Below, one piece after another: positions 14,061 to 26,100 of a stretch of DNA of 64,000 bases (positions are counted from its first letter, which is position 1; each line of letters begins with the position of its first letter). This DNA comes from Isoetes taiwanensis (Eukaryota > Streptophyta > Lycopodiopsida > Isoetales > Isoetaceae): NCBI GenBank assembly GCA_021234155.1, contig JAJEKV010000162.1, positions 224,449-288,448 of the forward strand. The letters run 5' to 3'. Under the pieces are notes generated by a model, which saw only the letters and a list, made by a program, of their open reading frames with translations, did no database searches and was not told the DNA's origin. The position numbers were made by a program, and so were the translations under genes.

Positions 14061-15109
14061 TGAAAAAGCGTAACAGGGCCCCTCCCCTCAGGATGAATTC
14101 AACTCAGTGCGATTTGATCTCCTGTAACCTTACTAGCTAGAACCACTCTCCTCAAATGTTTAAATTTGAGTCGTCCCTTGAGAATCATCGATCTGTTGCC
14201 TTCATGATAGATTCTATTAGGTGAAAACCTGCGAATTCAAGTAGCGAGTCCACACGAACCTGAATGGTTATACACTTTCATGAGACCACTTTCCTCGACT
14301 CATCTCCTCCAGAAGCAATGGAATCTCTCCGCAAAAGAATTCCTACTTCAAGTCAAATACCAGTACGATCAAACATCGACTTTAGGGATATCATTTAATT
14401 TGATTGACTCCGCAGAGAAAACACGGCGATATGTTGGATGTCTGATGGTGTAATACATGGGATTAATCAGGACCAAGCTCGAACTTGCGGAAAATTTTGT
14501 AGAGCGACTCATTTGAACAATCTTTAATACTCTCCCAGTGTGGGGAAAGATTACAACGAGTAGTCAAGAAATGGTGAAGAATTAAGAATATTGCGGGTTG
14601 GAGACTCAAAATCAAAAGATCATGTGAGCTCAAAGGAGGGATGAAAGAGCTACTCAAAATATTTCTTTGTTGGGCAAGGACAGAACTAGAAGAAATCAGA
14701 ATTATTGAGATTATGGTGAATGGCACTAAGATTAGCGGGAGCGGCAACTAAAAGGCTGGCACCACAAATCACTTTACTAGTATGGGTGCCACATAAATGC
14801 TCTTATGAGGAAGGGAGAACCGTAGGAATGGAGGGAAAAAGTCACTCATATGATGAGAATATTGCTCTAATAAGTTCCCGATTCTCTCTTTGGGGGAGGC
14901 TTCGGCAAAGTGATTCATGATATGAAGAATGCTTAAATCTCACAGACCCGAACTGACCTTCCGGCTAGGTTCTTCTGAAAGCTTTACATGGGACTTTATG
15001 GGACTTTACATTCAAAATATTGCCAATGAGTTTATTATAAGAAAACAAATGGATATGATCAACACCAGCTTCATCACTTTGATCCCCAGATTCTGAACTT
15101 TGTTTCCTT

Positions 15110-15870
15110 TTTCAGGTTACGGTTCTATATCTCTTACCCAATGTCATGTACAAGATTATCTTTCCGGTGCTATTACTCCAAAGTGAAAAGATTACGGACA
15201 ATACTATAAGTCATAATAATCGACATACTTGAAAAGGAAGAAACATTCTTGATAATGTTGTGCATACCCACCAGCCTCAGATGGGCAAAGATACCAGAAG
15301 CAAAGTTGCCTCCTTAAACGACATCACCAAGAAACTTTGATATGGTCCTTTGGGATTTCTTAGTGTCTTTGCGATAAACTTCAGTTCAATATCCAGCTCA
15401 ATCAATATTTTCTGCAATTCTCAATAACTCCTCCTCCACCGGTACTCATTAATGGTGGTGTACTTTCTTCAACATCAAAAGAGGAGTTAACGGGGTTTAC
15501 TTTCCTTTTATTATAGTGATGGAAGCTCTTCCACGGTTCTGACGACAAAGAAGAGAGCACAATAGCAGTGCAGTATCTCCCGCAAATATTCTTTGACCAA
15601 TTCCTTAATATGGGCATTTTGCAGATGACACATTTATCCTTCTTTTCTATGGACCTCAATCATCAATCGGACAAAGGGATTTTACATACCTTTGGCAAAC
15701 TTTCATTTGCCTTAATAATAACGAGCAATCCAAGATTCTCTCGCTGACCACGATGGGCACTCCTCCATTCTTGAGTCTTGGAACCCTTCAATGTTCATTC
15801 AAGTTGTTGGGTATTCCTTTTTGCCATCCGTTCAATGCTGGAGACCTTTGGAATAGCATTATTGAGAAAT
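15110..15870 (+). pseudogene. LINE ORF2 reverse transcriptase fragment
   Basis: Blocks of a non-LTR reverse transcriptase follow one another in shifting frames. ISL followed by NVMYKII lies near 15,130-15,165. VLINGG is near 15,440-15,460. A KRG block followed by IIVMEALP is near 15,480-15,535. The catalytic FADDT motif is at 15,618-15,632. LLGIPFCHPFNAGDLW, typical of the segment after the palm, is near 15,803-15,855. Both aspartates of the active motif are present. At least three frameshifts separate these blocks, so no continuous enzyme is encoded. The order, strand and spacing match plant L1 elements. Confidence 0.85.
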
Positions 15871-16754
15871 TCTACCATAAAGTTGACACCCTCAATTCGA
15901 AGATTTCTTTTCCAAAGCGGTGAGACGGTAGCTAATTCATTTGCCTCATCTCATGTTTACCAATCTTTTCCTTCATCCTTGCTCCCAAGAAGGTCCTACG
16001 GTAAACTTCAAAGGTGATTCTTGGAAGGTTTACATCTCTGACAGCAGCAATAAGCGCGGACTCAGTCTATGGAAGAGTCTTTTCAAATCCAAGTGAAGGT
16101 GAAATTGCGGGCATCATCAACATTGAAAACATCGTGCTTCAACGTAAATATTTCTTTAAAGCCATCCGCAGGATAAATACAGCATCGGTAGCTGTGCCTC
16201 AATCCAGAAGCACCTGTCATGCAAACCATATGGCTGGAATATCCAAGCCCGTTTGCTCCCGATCTTGCCTTTTGACTTAAAGATCCCCTCCAACACTCCT
16301 CCTTTAATCCGAAAATGGTTAAAGGCTTGGCAGCGGTAAAGGCATGTTTTCTTGGAAGAAAGGTATCTCTCCTTCTCAATATATTTTTTTGGAACCCTTA
16401 TCTCTCTGCGGAAAAGCATACATTGTCTTATCGGGGTATTTTCCCGGATCAAAGCGAAATTATGGCAAGATCAGGTTTGATTAAAATCTCACATCGTTTG
16501 ATGATAATGGCCCTATTCCTTTTGATACGTCAATTATTAAAAGGCGAAGATAGCCCGGCGGATCTCTGTATATCTTTGTTCTTAGCTACATTGCTCATGC
16601 GAATTGGAACAATGATGACATCCTTAGCGACAAGGGAACTCCTCTTCAAAGTCAGGATGCGCTGAAGTACTTATTGAAATCAAACAATGGTATCCACCTT
16701 AAGTGGGAACTATCTTATGAGCGTTACAGATCAATCTCATTTTATAAGTCCAAT

Positions 16755-16920
16755 TAATCAAATCAAAGCTTTCATTTGGCAATTGTGGCATAAAGTTTAG
16801 CCACCAATTGCAAAGCGCTAACTGCAATTTCTCGGTTACTTAATATTTGTCACGTGCCTCTCTTATCTCTCTTACGAGAAAATGACGAACATCTTTTCAG
16901 ATAGGTGTTTTGGTCCCAAT
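16755..16920 (+). pseudogene. LINE ORF2 C-terminal zf-RVT-like fragment
   Basis: The frame from about 16,761 reads IKAFIWQLWHKV, and the following segment holds CHVP and later ENDEHLF. This resembles the zf-RVT domain near the C-terminus of plant L1 ORF2: F-x-W-x-L-x-H, a Cys pair, then E-x-x-x-H-L-F. It sits about 1.1 kb downstream of the FADDT motif, where this domain is expected. The second Cys-rich part is altered by small indels. Confidence 0.65.
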
Positions 16921-17708
16921 GGACAATTGAGTGCATCACGAGCTCTTCAGCTCAATCATCCTTAGTTCGGAAGCCCGACTTCTTTGTTCACGCCTCCCCG
17001 GGCATTGGAGTTTACATTCTTCTTTGGAGAATATGGAAGCGAAACAAAATTTGGTGTTACGCAATGAAATAATATGGCCTGACCATACTCTCTCTCAACA
17101 ATACTGATGATATATAGCAGTTTACGAAATCGCTCATAAGTTGTTCTATATTGCGGAGGAAAATTCTTTCTCGCGTAAACGGAAATGGATCACCTTCAAA
17201 TAAAAGTATGGCGACATCGAGAAGTGGGCTGGCTTTTACGACGGTACGCTCCCGCACCATTCGGCGTACTTGCTGCGTCGCTCACCAGAACTGATCGAAA
17301 GGGAATTCACATGTCGAAGCTACGGATCATTTGGGAAATACAACTTATTCAAATCAAGGATCTGTCCACGATGGCTGCGCAAAATGACCATAATCACAGG
17401 GGACGGACCCATAGATGAAAAGTAGTTTCTCTTCGATTGACCTTGGGAATCCATTAAACAAATAAGTCATCAAAACTTTCTCGTCTACATCACTTATGTA
17501 CGAGTTCTTAAAATCTGGTTTTCAGTTCTAGACCCACTTATTTTCAGCTAAACATTAAGTATGCCCATTTTCCATATGGCATTTTATGAAATGGATAATA
17601 GTTTACATATGACATAAGTATGAGAGCTAACCGGTTAGACACTCCCCATGTAAGTAGTCATTTTTTGTTCTCCTTTTTCATATACACATAAATATAATAC
17701 CATCCTTC

Positions 17709-17752
17709 AATAATACTACTATAAACCAAACAATACTACTATAAACCAAACA
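17709..17752. repeat. Perfect tandem duplication of a 20-22 bp unit
   Basis: The unit containing aatactactataaaccaaac occurs twice in succession. It is a short local duplication with no other feature attached. Confidence 0.85.
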
Positions 17753-18242
17753 AATAAACTATCATAAAAGTATGATGCTTAACTATGGTAATAAAATAGA
17801 TAAAAACCACATCATGTAACTATTATTGGTTATTCAACACATTAACCCACTTAGTAACATCTCTTTGCATAATTGGTTTTGTAAATGCTCTTGTAAAAAC
17901 TATGAGTGATTGTTTCTTGGTATGCTTATTATAGTAGAGAAGAAAAGCGTCCTTTGATTTCTTATGGTTGTAAATCTCTCTTAAAAGCAGAGAAAAGAAC
18001 TAATAACCATACCATAGTTACATTGGATATGCTCAACAAACTTGTGCCACATTTACCACAATTTAAAGAATCTTGCAAAGTATCAGCATACATACCTTGC
18101 AACAAGCAAGACCAAAACTACACTTGTGTCCACATTTGCCAATTTGAGAAGATCATCCCATGGGGTTTAAAAACAGCGATTGAACAACAATATTAGACAT
18201 TTGGATGAAGTAAGCAGATCGAGGGGTTATACGACAGCAGTC

Positions 18243-18430
18243 GAGGAGGAGGAGGTGGTGGTGGTGGTGGTGGTGGTGGTGGTGGTGGTGGTGGAGGTGG
18301 TGGCGTTTTTGAGAGAAGCCGGGAGGTAGTGGTGGGCTTTGGGAGGGAGGTGGGTGTTGGGAGGCGGGAGGTGAATCGAGAGGTGTTTAGGAGGAAGCGG
18401 AGGTGGTGGTGGTGGTGGGCGTTTTGAAGA
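18243..18430. repeat. GGT/GGA microsatellite and G-rich minisatellite
   Basis: An uninterrupted run of about 13 GGT triplets (about 18,253-18,292) is flanked by GGA triplets. It passes into degenerate units of the type ggaggtggtggtgggcgttt up to about 18,430. The unit recurs at 19,075-19,165 and 31,136-31,405. The plus strand is strongly G-rich, with many closely spaced G2-G4 runs. The proline-rich open frame on the other strand is a by-product of the triplets. Confidence 0.9.
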
Positions 18431-18485
18431 AGTGGTGGTGGGCTTGAAGAAAAATCAGTAAAATATGAAAAATAAATAAAATTGA

Positions 18486-19065
18486 AATAAATCATCATCG
18501 TCATCGCCATTCATGTCATCGCTTCGATAAAAGCAAGTAAATAAAATCATCATCATCATCATCGCCGATATCATCGCTTCAGCATCATCATCATCATCAA
18601 TAAATCATCGTCGGCAAAAAATCATCATCGTCATCATCCATGATAAATCATCGTCGCTCGGCGTCGAAAAGCAAGTGGTGTTAATGTCGTCATCGCTTCA
18701 TGAAAATAAATCGCTTTAAATCAGTAATGAAAGCAAGTAAATGAAATCATCATCATCATCATATTCATAAATCGTCATCAGCATCTCGATAGAAATAAAT
18801 AAAATATTCAGAAAAATAATCATCTCATCGTCGTCATATTCATCATAATCGGAAATCATCAAAGAAAAACAAGTAAATGAAAAAGCAAATAATCATCATC
18901 GCCGTTAATCATCATCAGCTTCGGCGTGAAAAATAAATCGTCATCCAGAAATCCCATAAATAAATCAAAATCATCATCTCGTCATCGCCATAATCGTCAT
19001 CGCTTAAATAAATATTCAGAAATCATCGTCATCATAAATCATCATCATCATATTCGGCATCGAAA
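18486..19065. repeat. ATC/ATA-rich trinucleotide low-complexity block
   Basis: Nearly all of this 580-bp stretch consists of atcatc, gtcatc and aataaat words in irregular order, with pieces such as aagcaagtaaat repeated several times. It lies exactly between two G-rich minisatellite blocks, so the three parts probably form one composite satellite region. Confidence 0.85.
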
Positions 19066-19072
19066 TCGAGAA

Positions 19073-19170
19073 ATCGAGGTGGTGGTGGGTGTTTTTTGAA
19101 GGTGGAGGGGTGGGGGTGGGTGTTTTTGGAGGTGGAGTTTTGTGTGAGGAGGAGGAGGTGAAAGGAGGCG
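19073..19170. repeat. G-rich minisatellite, second block
   Basis: Units of the type ggtggtggtgggtgtttt and ggaggtggag repeat here, ending in a ggaggaggaggtg run. The motif is the same as at 18,300-18,430 and 31,136-31,405. Confidence 0.8.
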
Positions 19171-22100
19171 TTTGGGAGTAGATGTGGGATGATGATAATA
19201 ATAGCCGATGATCTTTGTGAGGTGCCAACTTGACGAGGGCAAGGTGCAATTCCCTTCGTCCGAACGCCTCTTCCAACCATCTACCCACCCTACGCCTAGT
19301 ATGCCCACACTAATAATATCAATGCTGTTACATACCCAACCCCAACACCTTCAGCTTTCGCTGAAACCACAGTTGCAGAGATGGAACGAGCCGAGCCACA
19401 TTTACATTTTAAACACCCTATGTGATGAAATGAGCCCATGCATTAGTTTCACGTATTTTGCAAACGTAGAAACATTCTAAAAGAAATAGCGATGAGCATG
19501 CCATGCCTTCAACGCGATGCTTGGCCGAGCATGTGCTCCAACGCGATTACTAGGTAGTCCACAGTTAGCTTCAAGCTTTAGTAATAAACAGGCGCAGCAC
19601 TAAAAAGCAAGTTGTTTGTCCACAGTAATTTTGTTCATATTCAACTGCAGTAACTTATTTTGGAATTTGTGAAGCTTTCTCTGTTGAAATTTCCCTTATT
19701 TTGTATCTGCGTAATTGCAAAAGAGAAAGCTATTCTGAGGAGGCAACGAGGTGGTCCAAAATGGCATATTGTTGTTTAACTGTCCCAAATGCCGTATTCC
19801 GACCTAGGCCGGAGCCGGCCAAATCCGCCACCAGGTCGCTTGAGTGAAAAAATTTCCCCAATCTTATGTGTTTTAGTCCCTGCTTGCAGTGCCAAATCGT
19901 AAAAGGCGGAGGTTTTTCAAAAACTAAGGTTCTTTTAGAGGTTTTTTTCTTACAGGACAGATTGCTGGATATATTTAGAGTAGATTGGCTTTCTTTCTTA
20001 GCACTCCAAAGGAAGTATATAGTATCTTTCAGAGAACTGCTTGAATCAGAGAAAAAATTTGATCTCCTTAGTTTACATTTGGCTTGTTTATATTGGGCAG
20101 TCAGTCTCATGCAGAACTTTTATATGGGCAGATCTATTGCGGAATTGGGGCGGATCTCTATTATATACCTCTTGGAATTAGGCGGAATTGCATCCTGCGT
20201 GAATCACCCGAGAACATCTTTGCTCCGATAGCCGGTGCAATCAGAACATGTGATTAACATATTATGCTGCAGGAGCCACCACCACAAGCTCTGCAACCGT
20301 AGGATTCTGCATTAGTAGTTGCGGCCGACCTAAAATCCGACCCTAGGTCGGATGGGTCCAAAAAGCCAAAAAAAAAAAAATTTCCCTCTTTTCTGTGTTG
20401 CATCTAGGAAGCGCCGAAACAGCAAGAACAGAGTATTTTCGACTATATTTGGCCAGCCGAATCGAACAGAGCTCTTTTCCACAGAACCGAATCGATCTTT
20501 TCCACATTTTTTTTCGTTTCTAGACTTGGAGCGTAACCTCAACTATGTTTTAGTAGGCATGATTTCACTTTGCTGTTTCTGAACTGAAATAGGTATGATT
20601 TCACTTTGCTTGTGGAAGGATTAAAACATTGATCATAATCCACTCAGTTCTCTTTCCTTTAGGAGCACGGCAGTTGTAACACAAGGATTTTCCTAGGATG
20701 TTAAATATTTCTTTCATAGTATGTTTATACCTGAACTTGTTCACTTCAATGCTCACCATTGTTCTATGCCTTTGCAGTGGTGCTTCCAGCTGCTTTCTTT
20801 CATGTCTAGATTGTTTTAACTCCATCTTGAGCATTGTCTGTTAGCCGTTTAGCTCTTTATGGAACTGAAAATGGCAGCAAAAAGATCAAAATCCTCCATC
20901 GTTCTTAGTTGGGGAGCTGTAAAACTAATGAGGGTAATATGCAGGGTTATAGTCTAGGGTCTTGTATCATTAATAGTAAGCACAACCAATAACTGAGTTC
21001 TTTATATGGAATTGGCTTACATGCACACATGTAAGGAACATTAAATTTGTAAAATGAATCCTCTAAGCATCACTTGCTTGAACTATAGTTGGATCTTACA
21101 TGCAATTGGTTTGATTCTAATGTTTTACTAGTAAAGGTGCCCAGCGTTGCTGCGCATAAGTTGGGAGTTCTTTTAAATTTAATCGTTCTCAAAAAATCCG
21201 GTATGGAAGATGCGGCATGATAATGTGGGGGATAACAGTTGCATGTGTTCAATAAGAATGTTAATCTAGGGGGTACCAAGACAGTAAGAATAGTAGCCTA
21301 GGGGATAGCAATTGAATGTGCTCAAGACAGTAAGAATGTAAGTGTGTCGGTCTGTATATTGACTCGTCATTTTTGTAGGGGCATGTATGAATGCCTTTAA
21401 GCCCTAATGTAGGGCATAGGCAGTTGTCAATGTTCAAGACAAAGGTAATCACATATATCGACCATTAAGTATGTCTTTTTATTTCAAGTCATTTTCCATT
21501 ATCCTTATGTTAAATAATATATAAACCATTGAGACTTTCTAGGGAAGAATAGGTGGTGTCGAGCAATGTTAGACACCTATTAATTGTTTGTGTTAATTGG
21601 AGACAATAACAATAGAGTGAAGCAATTTATATTACAAGAAATTTATCACGGCGGCCTTTTTTATTTTTTATTTTTTAATGAATTATGTGGAATGCAGTTA
21701 CACTTTTGATATATGGTTTATTTCACCATTTGCATGAGCTTATTGCCCGGTATCTTAAAGATCTTGGTCATTTCTTGTGGGGCTGTGATCTAAAGCACTT
21801 AATAAGCTCATTTGTCCATTGGTTCTAAAGATAATAGATTTTACACTTGGTTTACATGGAGTGGACTTGATATTGATAAAAGAAAAATTATGAGGTTTGT
21901 TGAGAACCTTAAAGATTGGAAAAGACAAGAAATTAAAACCAAGTACAGTGGTTCGACTTGGTTCAATGATGCAATGGCTCAACAATAGTCCAATGATGAA
22001 TAAGGCTTTCTTCACATTTAAATTGTCTAAGCGAGATAAAATGGCTTGGAACCCATGGAATGAACAAGGTAAAAAGGGCTAGATAATGTTGTGATACACT

Positions 22101-24455
22101 GGATTTGGTTAAGTGGTGGCGAGGTGAAACTAGCACTATTAAGATGATGGTCTTCGGAATGTAATATTACGTGTTCTAAATGCAAGAGATGTAAATAAAA
22201 AATAAGGAATTCGTATGGGAGTAATATGAGCATTATAAATGTATCTTGCATTTGAAAGGTTTTTTAGTAATACTTTTAGATAAAGGTTTTTAGACCATGG
22301 AAAAGCGGCGTAATTTTGATGCTCTTTTGAATTTGCTTGACATATCTCTATGGCTTTACAGAAAGTAGCATGGCGCATGAGTTGGCATACTGCCTGGATT
22401 GCTCATCAATACCATTTTGTTAGGGTTTGTACAACTCAACCATATGCCTCACAGCCATAGACAGTTCAACATTTTTTGAGGTATGATAGTTTCCTGGCTA
22501 AGGACAGTTGGCAAATTTAGGTTTTATTTGCATTCAGCCATTGGACCAAGATGTGTTTCATTGAGCCTTGTAGCTTAACCACTTGAAGCAAAGAAACTAA
22601 ATTTGTGATTCCGATACTTGACTAGTTGAATTCAAATCTGGATATGCCATAGTTTGCTTCGAGTTTGAAGCTGTTGATCAGAACTCTGGTGGGGCAAGCT
22701 CTGGTGTGAAATTAGTTGAGCAATTTGATATATGCATGGAGCAAGCTGAAGACAGCACTAAAATGGACGCCATGGAGAAAGATTTCTATTCCAACAAACT
22801 CTAAAGGTTTGAGGCATTTTTTTTACTGTGGTACAATTAGGACAACAATAGATCGACTAGAAGATGGTTTATGAGCAGAGAAAATAGTAGATATGTATAT
22901 TTGGACATTAACATGGGCTTATGGTGTGATGCTGCATGAAATATTACAAACGAAATTTGGAACTTTGAATGAGGACTAAGAACAGATGTATTTAAGAGTT
23001 TACAATAAGGACAAAGATATAGAGAATAAGATCTATGATATTTTATGGATATTCCATGATCATTTATGTGTCCATTAGCTTGAGCTTTCTAGGTAGTGAT
23101 TATGATTAACTAGAGGGATATGTAGCTTCGGTATGCAATGAGATCTGTATCCGGATACAAAGGCGGTACTGGTGATATTACAAACCACGGATCCTAGCGG
23201 GATAATAGTAATATGAAAGTAGTAGTAAATACAAGTCACTTGTCAAGGATACAAACCCCTGTCAAGGCATTGGCATTCATCCCGAGCCCAACCGATGCGC
23301 TTACATCTCTTCTAGCATGGTATGATGTGGTGTAATTTTTCAATGTATTGACTGAGTTGCGTGGTATAATAGATGTTATGAGCATGATGCTTTAGAGTCT
23401 TTCATTTGCATTAAAGTATTTTTTGAATAATAAAGAGTGAATCTCTGCATGAGCTTAAGGATCTAGTTGCTTTAGAGACTTAATAATTTTAAGTAGTGAT
23501 TTGATATCACACATTGATTGGAATAATACAACGAGTTATATATAAGAATGTAGTTCACAAGCATTTTTTTATAAAGTTTGGAAATGGAACTATGTTGTTT
23601 TATGACATTATATATAACCTAGATTTCAATCGTGATCATTTATGACCTCCCATAGTGCCCAGCATAAGCTTGTTCAACATGGCCTCTGAGGAAAACATGG
23701 GCTTTGCAATTGTATGTCTACAAGATTGTTGGAACTTATACAGTATGAGCTAGACTTATGCATGACTAATAATGCGCAGCTAGTAAGTCCCAAAGGAACA
23801 GAAGTAACAGGATGCTATAAACATGTGAACTCTAGATGAATTAGGGTAAAATAAGTAATATATAGCAGGATCACAATGGTATTGAGAGACCTTAAACACA
23901 CCATATGTACTTGATAATCACCTTAAGCTGACTCTAGCATATCGGCGCCTAGGTAGTGGATTATTTCATGTGATATGTGGGAATAAAGTGATGTGAATGT
24001 ACTCATGATGTGTTGATGATGAAGATAGAATGACGTCAGCGTAAAAAAATAAAGTAATATATATGAGGTCAAAGCAGCTGTGGAGGTGGGGGACACTTTT
24101 TGTGTCCCGTGACACATGGTGCTTAATTAAGGTGCTTTAAGGGCTATTTTCTTTGTATTTTTGAAAAATATTTTCTTTTATTTTTGACATTTTCCCTCAG
24201 CGCGCATTCATATTAAGCGCCACTGGAATACAAAATTCCCTGGCAGCTTCATGTCCAGTTATAGAAAAAAATATAAAATAAGTAAAGTTTTTCAGCATTA
24301 GGTGCTTAGGGGGTGCCATTTTGAGGTGCAAAAGAAATACTGACTCCATCTTGCTATTACTCTGCGTCTTGAACATTACTGGAGATAAAACACTACATGA
24401 TATAATACTCATGAAGATAAGATAGATATGAATAGATAGTATTTTAACGTCATAC
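19171..24455. other. Unannotated stretch, no recognised gene
   Basis: Open frames are short and unrelated to families I know. A 121-codon plus-strand frame (19,866-20,231) and a 126-codon minus-strand frame (19,730-20,110) overlap each other and carry no motif. Two short segments share a gac-ctaggtcgg-type word (19,800 and 20,330). The stretch is AT-rich and intergenic in character. Confidence 0.45.
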
Positions 24456-24459
24456 TAGG

Positions 24460-24645
24460 CTGACATCAGCCCCGGACATGTGACCACACACCACACTACA
24501 TTGCTTTGTTGGGCCTGCCCCAACCACTTTACATTAGCGTCTGCATTGGGACGACTTAGCAGGTTCGATCGTTCGTGACTCGAGCTTCGAACCTATAGTT
24601 GCTGGGCCTGGTGTATTACCACTAGACTAAGCCTTGAGCCTTAGT
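24460..24645 (-). mobile_element. tRNA-derived SINE
   Basis: Read on the minus strand, the segment has an RNA polymerase III A box (TAGTCTAGTGG, complement of 24,619-24,629). About 26 bases downstream of it is a B box (GGTTCGAAG, complement of 24,585-24,593). The 5' part resembles a tRNA, while the rest (towards 24,460) does not. This arrangement is typical of plant SINEs, which are transcribed from this internal promoter and copied by LINE machinery. A tRNA gene is unlikely because no acceptor stem or anticodon arm can be drawn. The 3' end and target-site duplication are not defined. Confidence 0.6.
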
Positions 24646-25835
24646 AAAAGTGGAAAAAGAAGATAATACTAGAGATGTACTAGCGAGAGGTTTGAAAAAG
24701 TGTCCAATTTAGACGGCGATTACAGAAGCTGCTGATATAAAATAACAATAGAGTTGACAAGCTTTCTTTATATATGATAACCCTTATGCAGATAGCTTGA
24801 GAATTTGCTTTGATAAAGTGCGTTGCACAAGTCTTATGATGGTTCTGTGTCGAATGGGCAGACCTTAGGCTATATCCACAATTATTCAATGGTTAGATGT
24901 TAAATAGATGGTTTGTCTGCAGAAAGCCTTATGTTACAATAGGGTATTTTCAACATCTAAATGCATGTTTAAAAATGTAAATAATATCTGCATGTAGCTC
25001 AAATAATAAGTTGATGCAGAATGAAGCTTTATGGCTGACGGATGGACAGGTAGCTCTTGTATGCCTGAGAGGAGGTTTCTAGATATCATCATGAATGTTT
25101 AAGTTAATTTCTTAACATCCATGCTAATTTAATGGATGCATGTAGGTTAAATGGCTAGGGCAGAGTATATTGGAGGTGGAAAATAAATTTATCTATTATG
25201 TTTATGATGACATGCAAGTTGAAGGGCGAAAAGCTCAAGAAATATAAGCTTACAATGCAGGAGAAACAGGACTTTACCCTAATTAAGGCTAAGCGTTACG
25301 TGGTTCCTTTAGGAGTACTTGGTTTCTGCTCCTATGTGTGACACATCTATTTGAGTTGGAAAATCTTGCAAAAAATGATGGCGTTCAAGATACATTCATG
25401 GCGGTGGAATCTCATTTTAACAAATTACGTGAGCTTTGTGGTGTTGATACTAAAGACAAGGAAAATTCTAAACTTTATTTGTTCTAGGATCCACTATGAA
25501 CTCCTTTGAGCGTAAAATCTGATGTATTAGTGGCGATACTTTAGTAAATGTTAACACTACAACTAACATTTGGTCCACGGTAGGAAAACAACGGTAAAAC
25601 AAAATACAATTGTTTTTGAAGATTTGAAAAACCTAGGCATTAGTTATCTGAGGAGGTGTGGTTTTCGAGGACATGTTATGTGTAGTTGTTCTTCGAAGTC
25701 ATAGCACTTTGGAAAAATGTGGTTTCTTGAGGAAGTGTAGTTTCTTTTTAGGATGTGTTGTTGTTTTAGCATCTGCGGTGTGGTGTGGTTCTTGATGACG
25801 AGATCTATTCGACACCCGCTCTAACAACCACATGG
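24646..25835. other. Unannotated stretch
   Basis: The frame near 25,350-25,500 reads coding-like (with FELENLAKN and ESHFNKLRELCGV) but has stops on both sides, and I cannot assign it. It may be a relic of a retrotransposon gag region. Nothing else is seen. Confidence 0.35.
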
Positions 25836-25839
25836 GCTC

Positions 25840-26100
25840 CAACATGCTGGTGGCTCAAGCATGTCACTAAGGCTGAAACGCGCCACCTAAGCTCTCAAGC
25901 TTATGTCATGGGGACAGCATGCCACTAGGCTCCAACATGCCAAGGTGGCTCAAGCATCTCAGTGGAGCTCCAACATACAGATGGCTCAAACATGTCACCT
26001 AAGCTCCAACATGCTGCCACCTATATATGCTCAAACATGCCGAAGTGCTCAAACATACCACGTGGAAACCCAACATGCCAAGGTGACTCACAGGCCACTG
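25840..26100 (+). repeat. Degenerate block of the 19-bp minisatellite
   Basis: About a dozen diverged copies of ggctcaaacatgccaccta-type units occur, for example ggctccaacatgcc and ggctcaaacatgtcacct. This is a minor, more diverged outlier of the large arrays at 33.6-40.8 kb, about 7.5 kb upstream and in the same orientation as most of them. Confidence 0.8.

Larger units (their letters stand above)
12600..17420 (+). mobile_element. Decayed L1-type LINE (non-LTR retrotransposon)
   Basis: Several domains of a plant L1 element appear in the expected order on one strand, all interrupted by stops and frameshifts. They are a DUF4283-like ORF1 segment (about 12,800-12,960), an AP-like endonuclease (about 13,900-14,060), reverse transcriptase (about 15,110-15,860, with FADDT at 15,618-15,632), and a zf-RVT-like segment (about 16,760-16,915). 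Total length fits the family. The 5' end is not defined, and no poly-A tail or target-site duplication is recognised, so the boundaries are approximate. In L1 elements ORF1 binds RNA, and ORF2 nicks the target DNA and copies the RNA there. This copy cannot encode a working protein as written. Confidence 0.8.

Noticed and set aside
17906-18196. 96-codon ORF with LNKLVPHLPQFKESCKV, reminiscent of the copia pre-integrase segment
   Set aside because: Only the LP-x-x-x-x-C pattern fits. The HxxxH/CxxC context and any flanking copia domains are missing.
18193-18510. Minus-strand proline-rich ORF with a run of about 19 prolines
   Set aside because: It is the complement of the GGT/GGA microsatellite, with no start context, splice sites or conserved flanking domain.
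24555-24640. A tRNA gene at the A/B boxes
   Set aside because: No cloverleaf with acceptor and anticodon arms can be drawn, so a SINE fits better.
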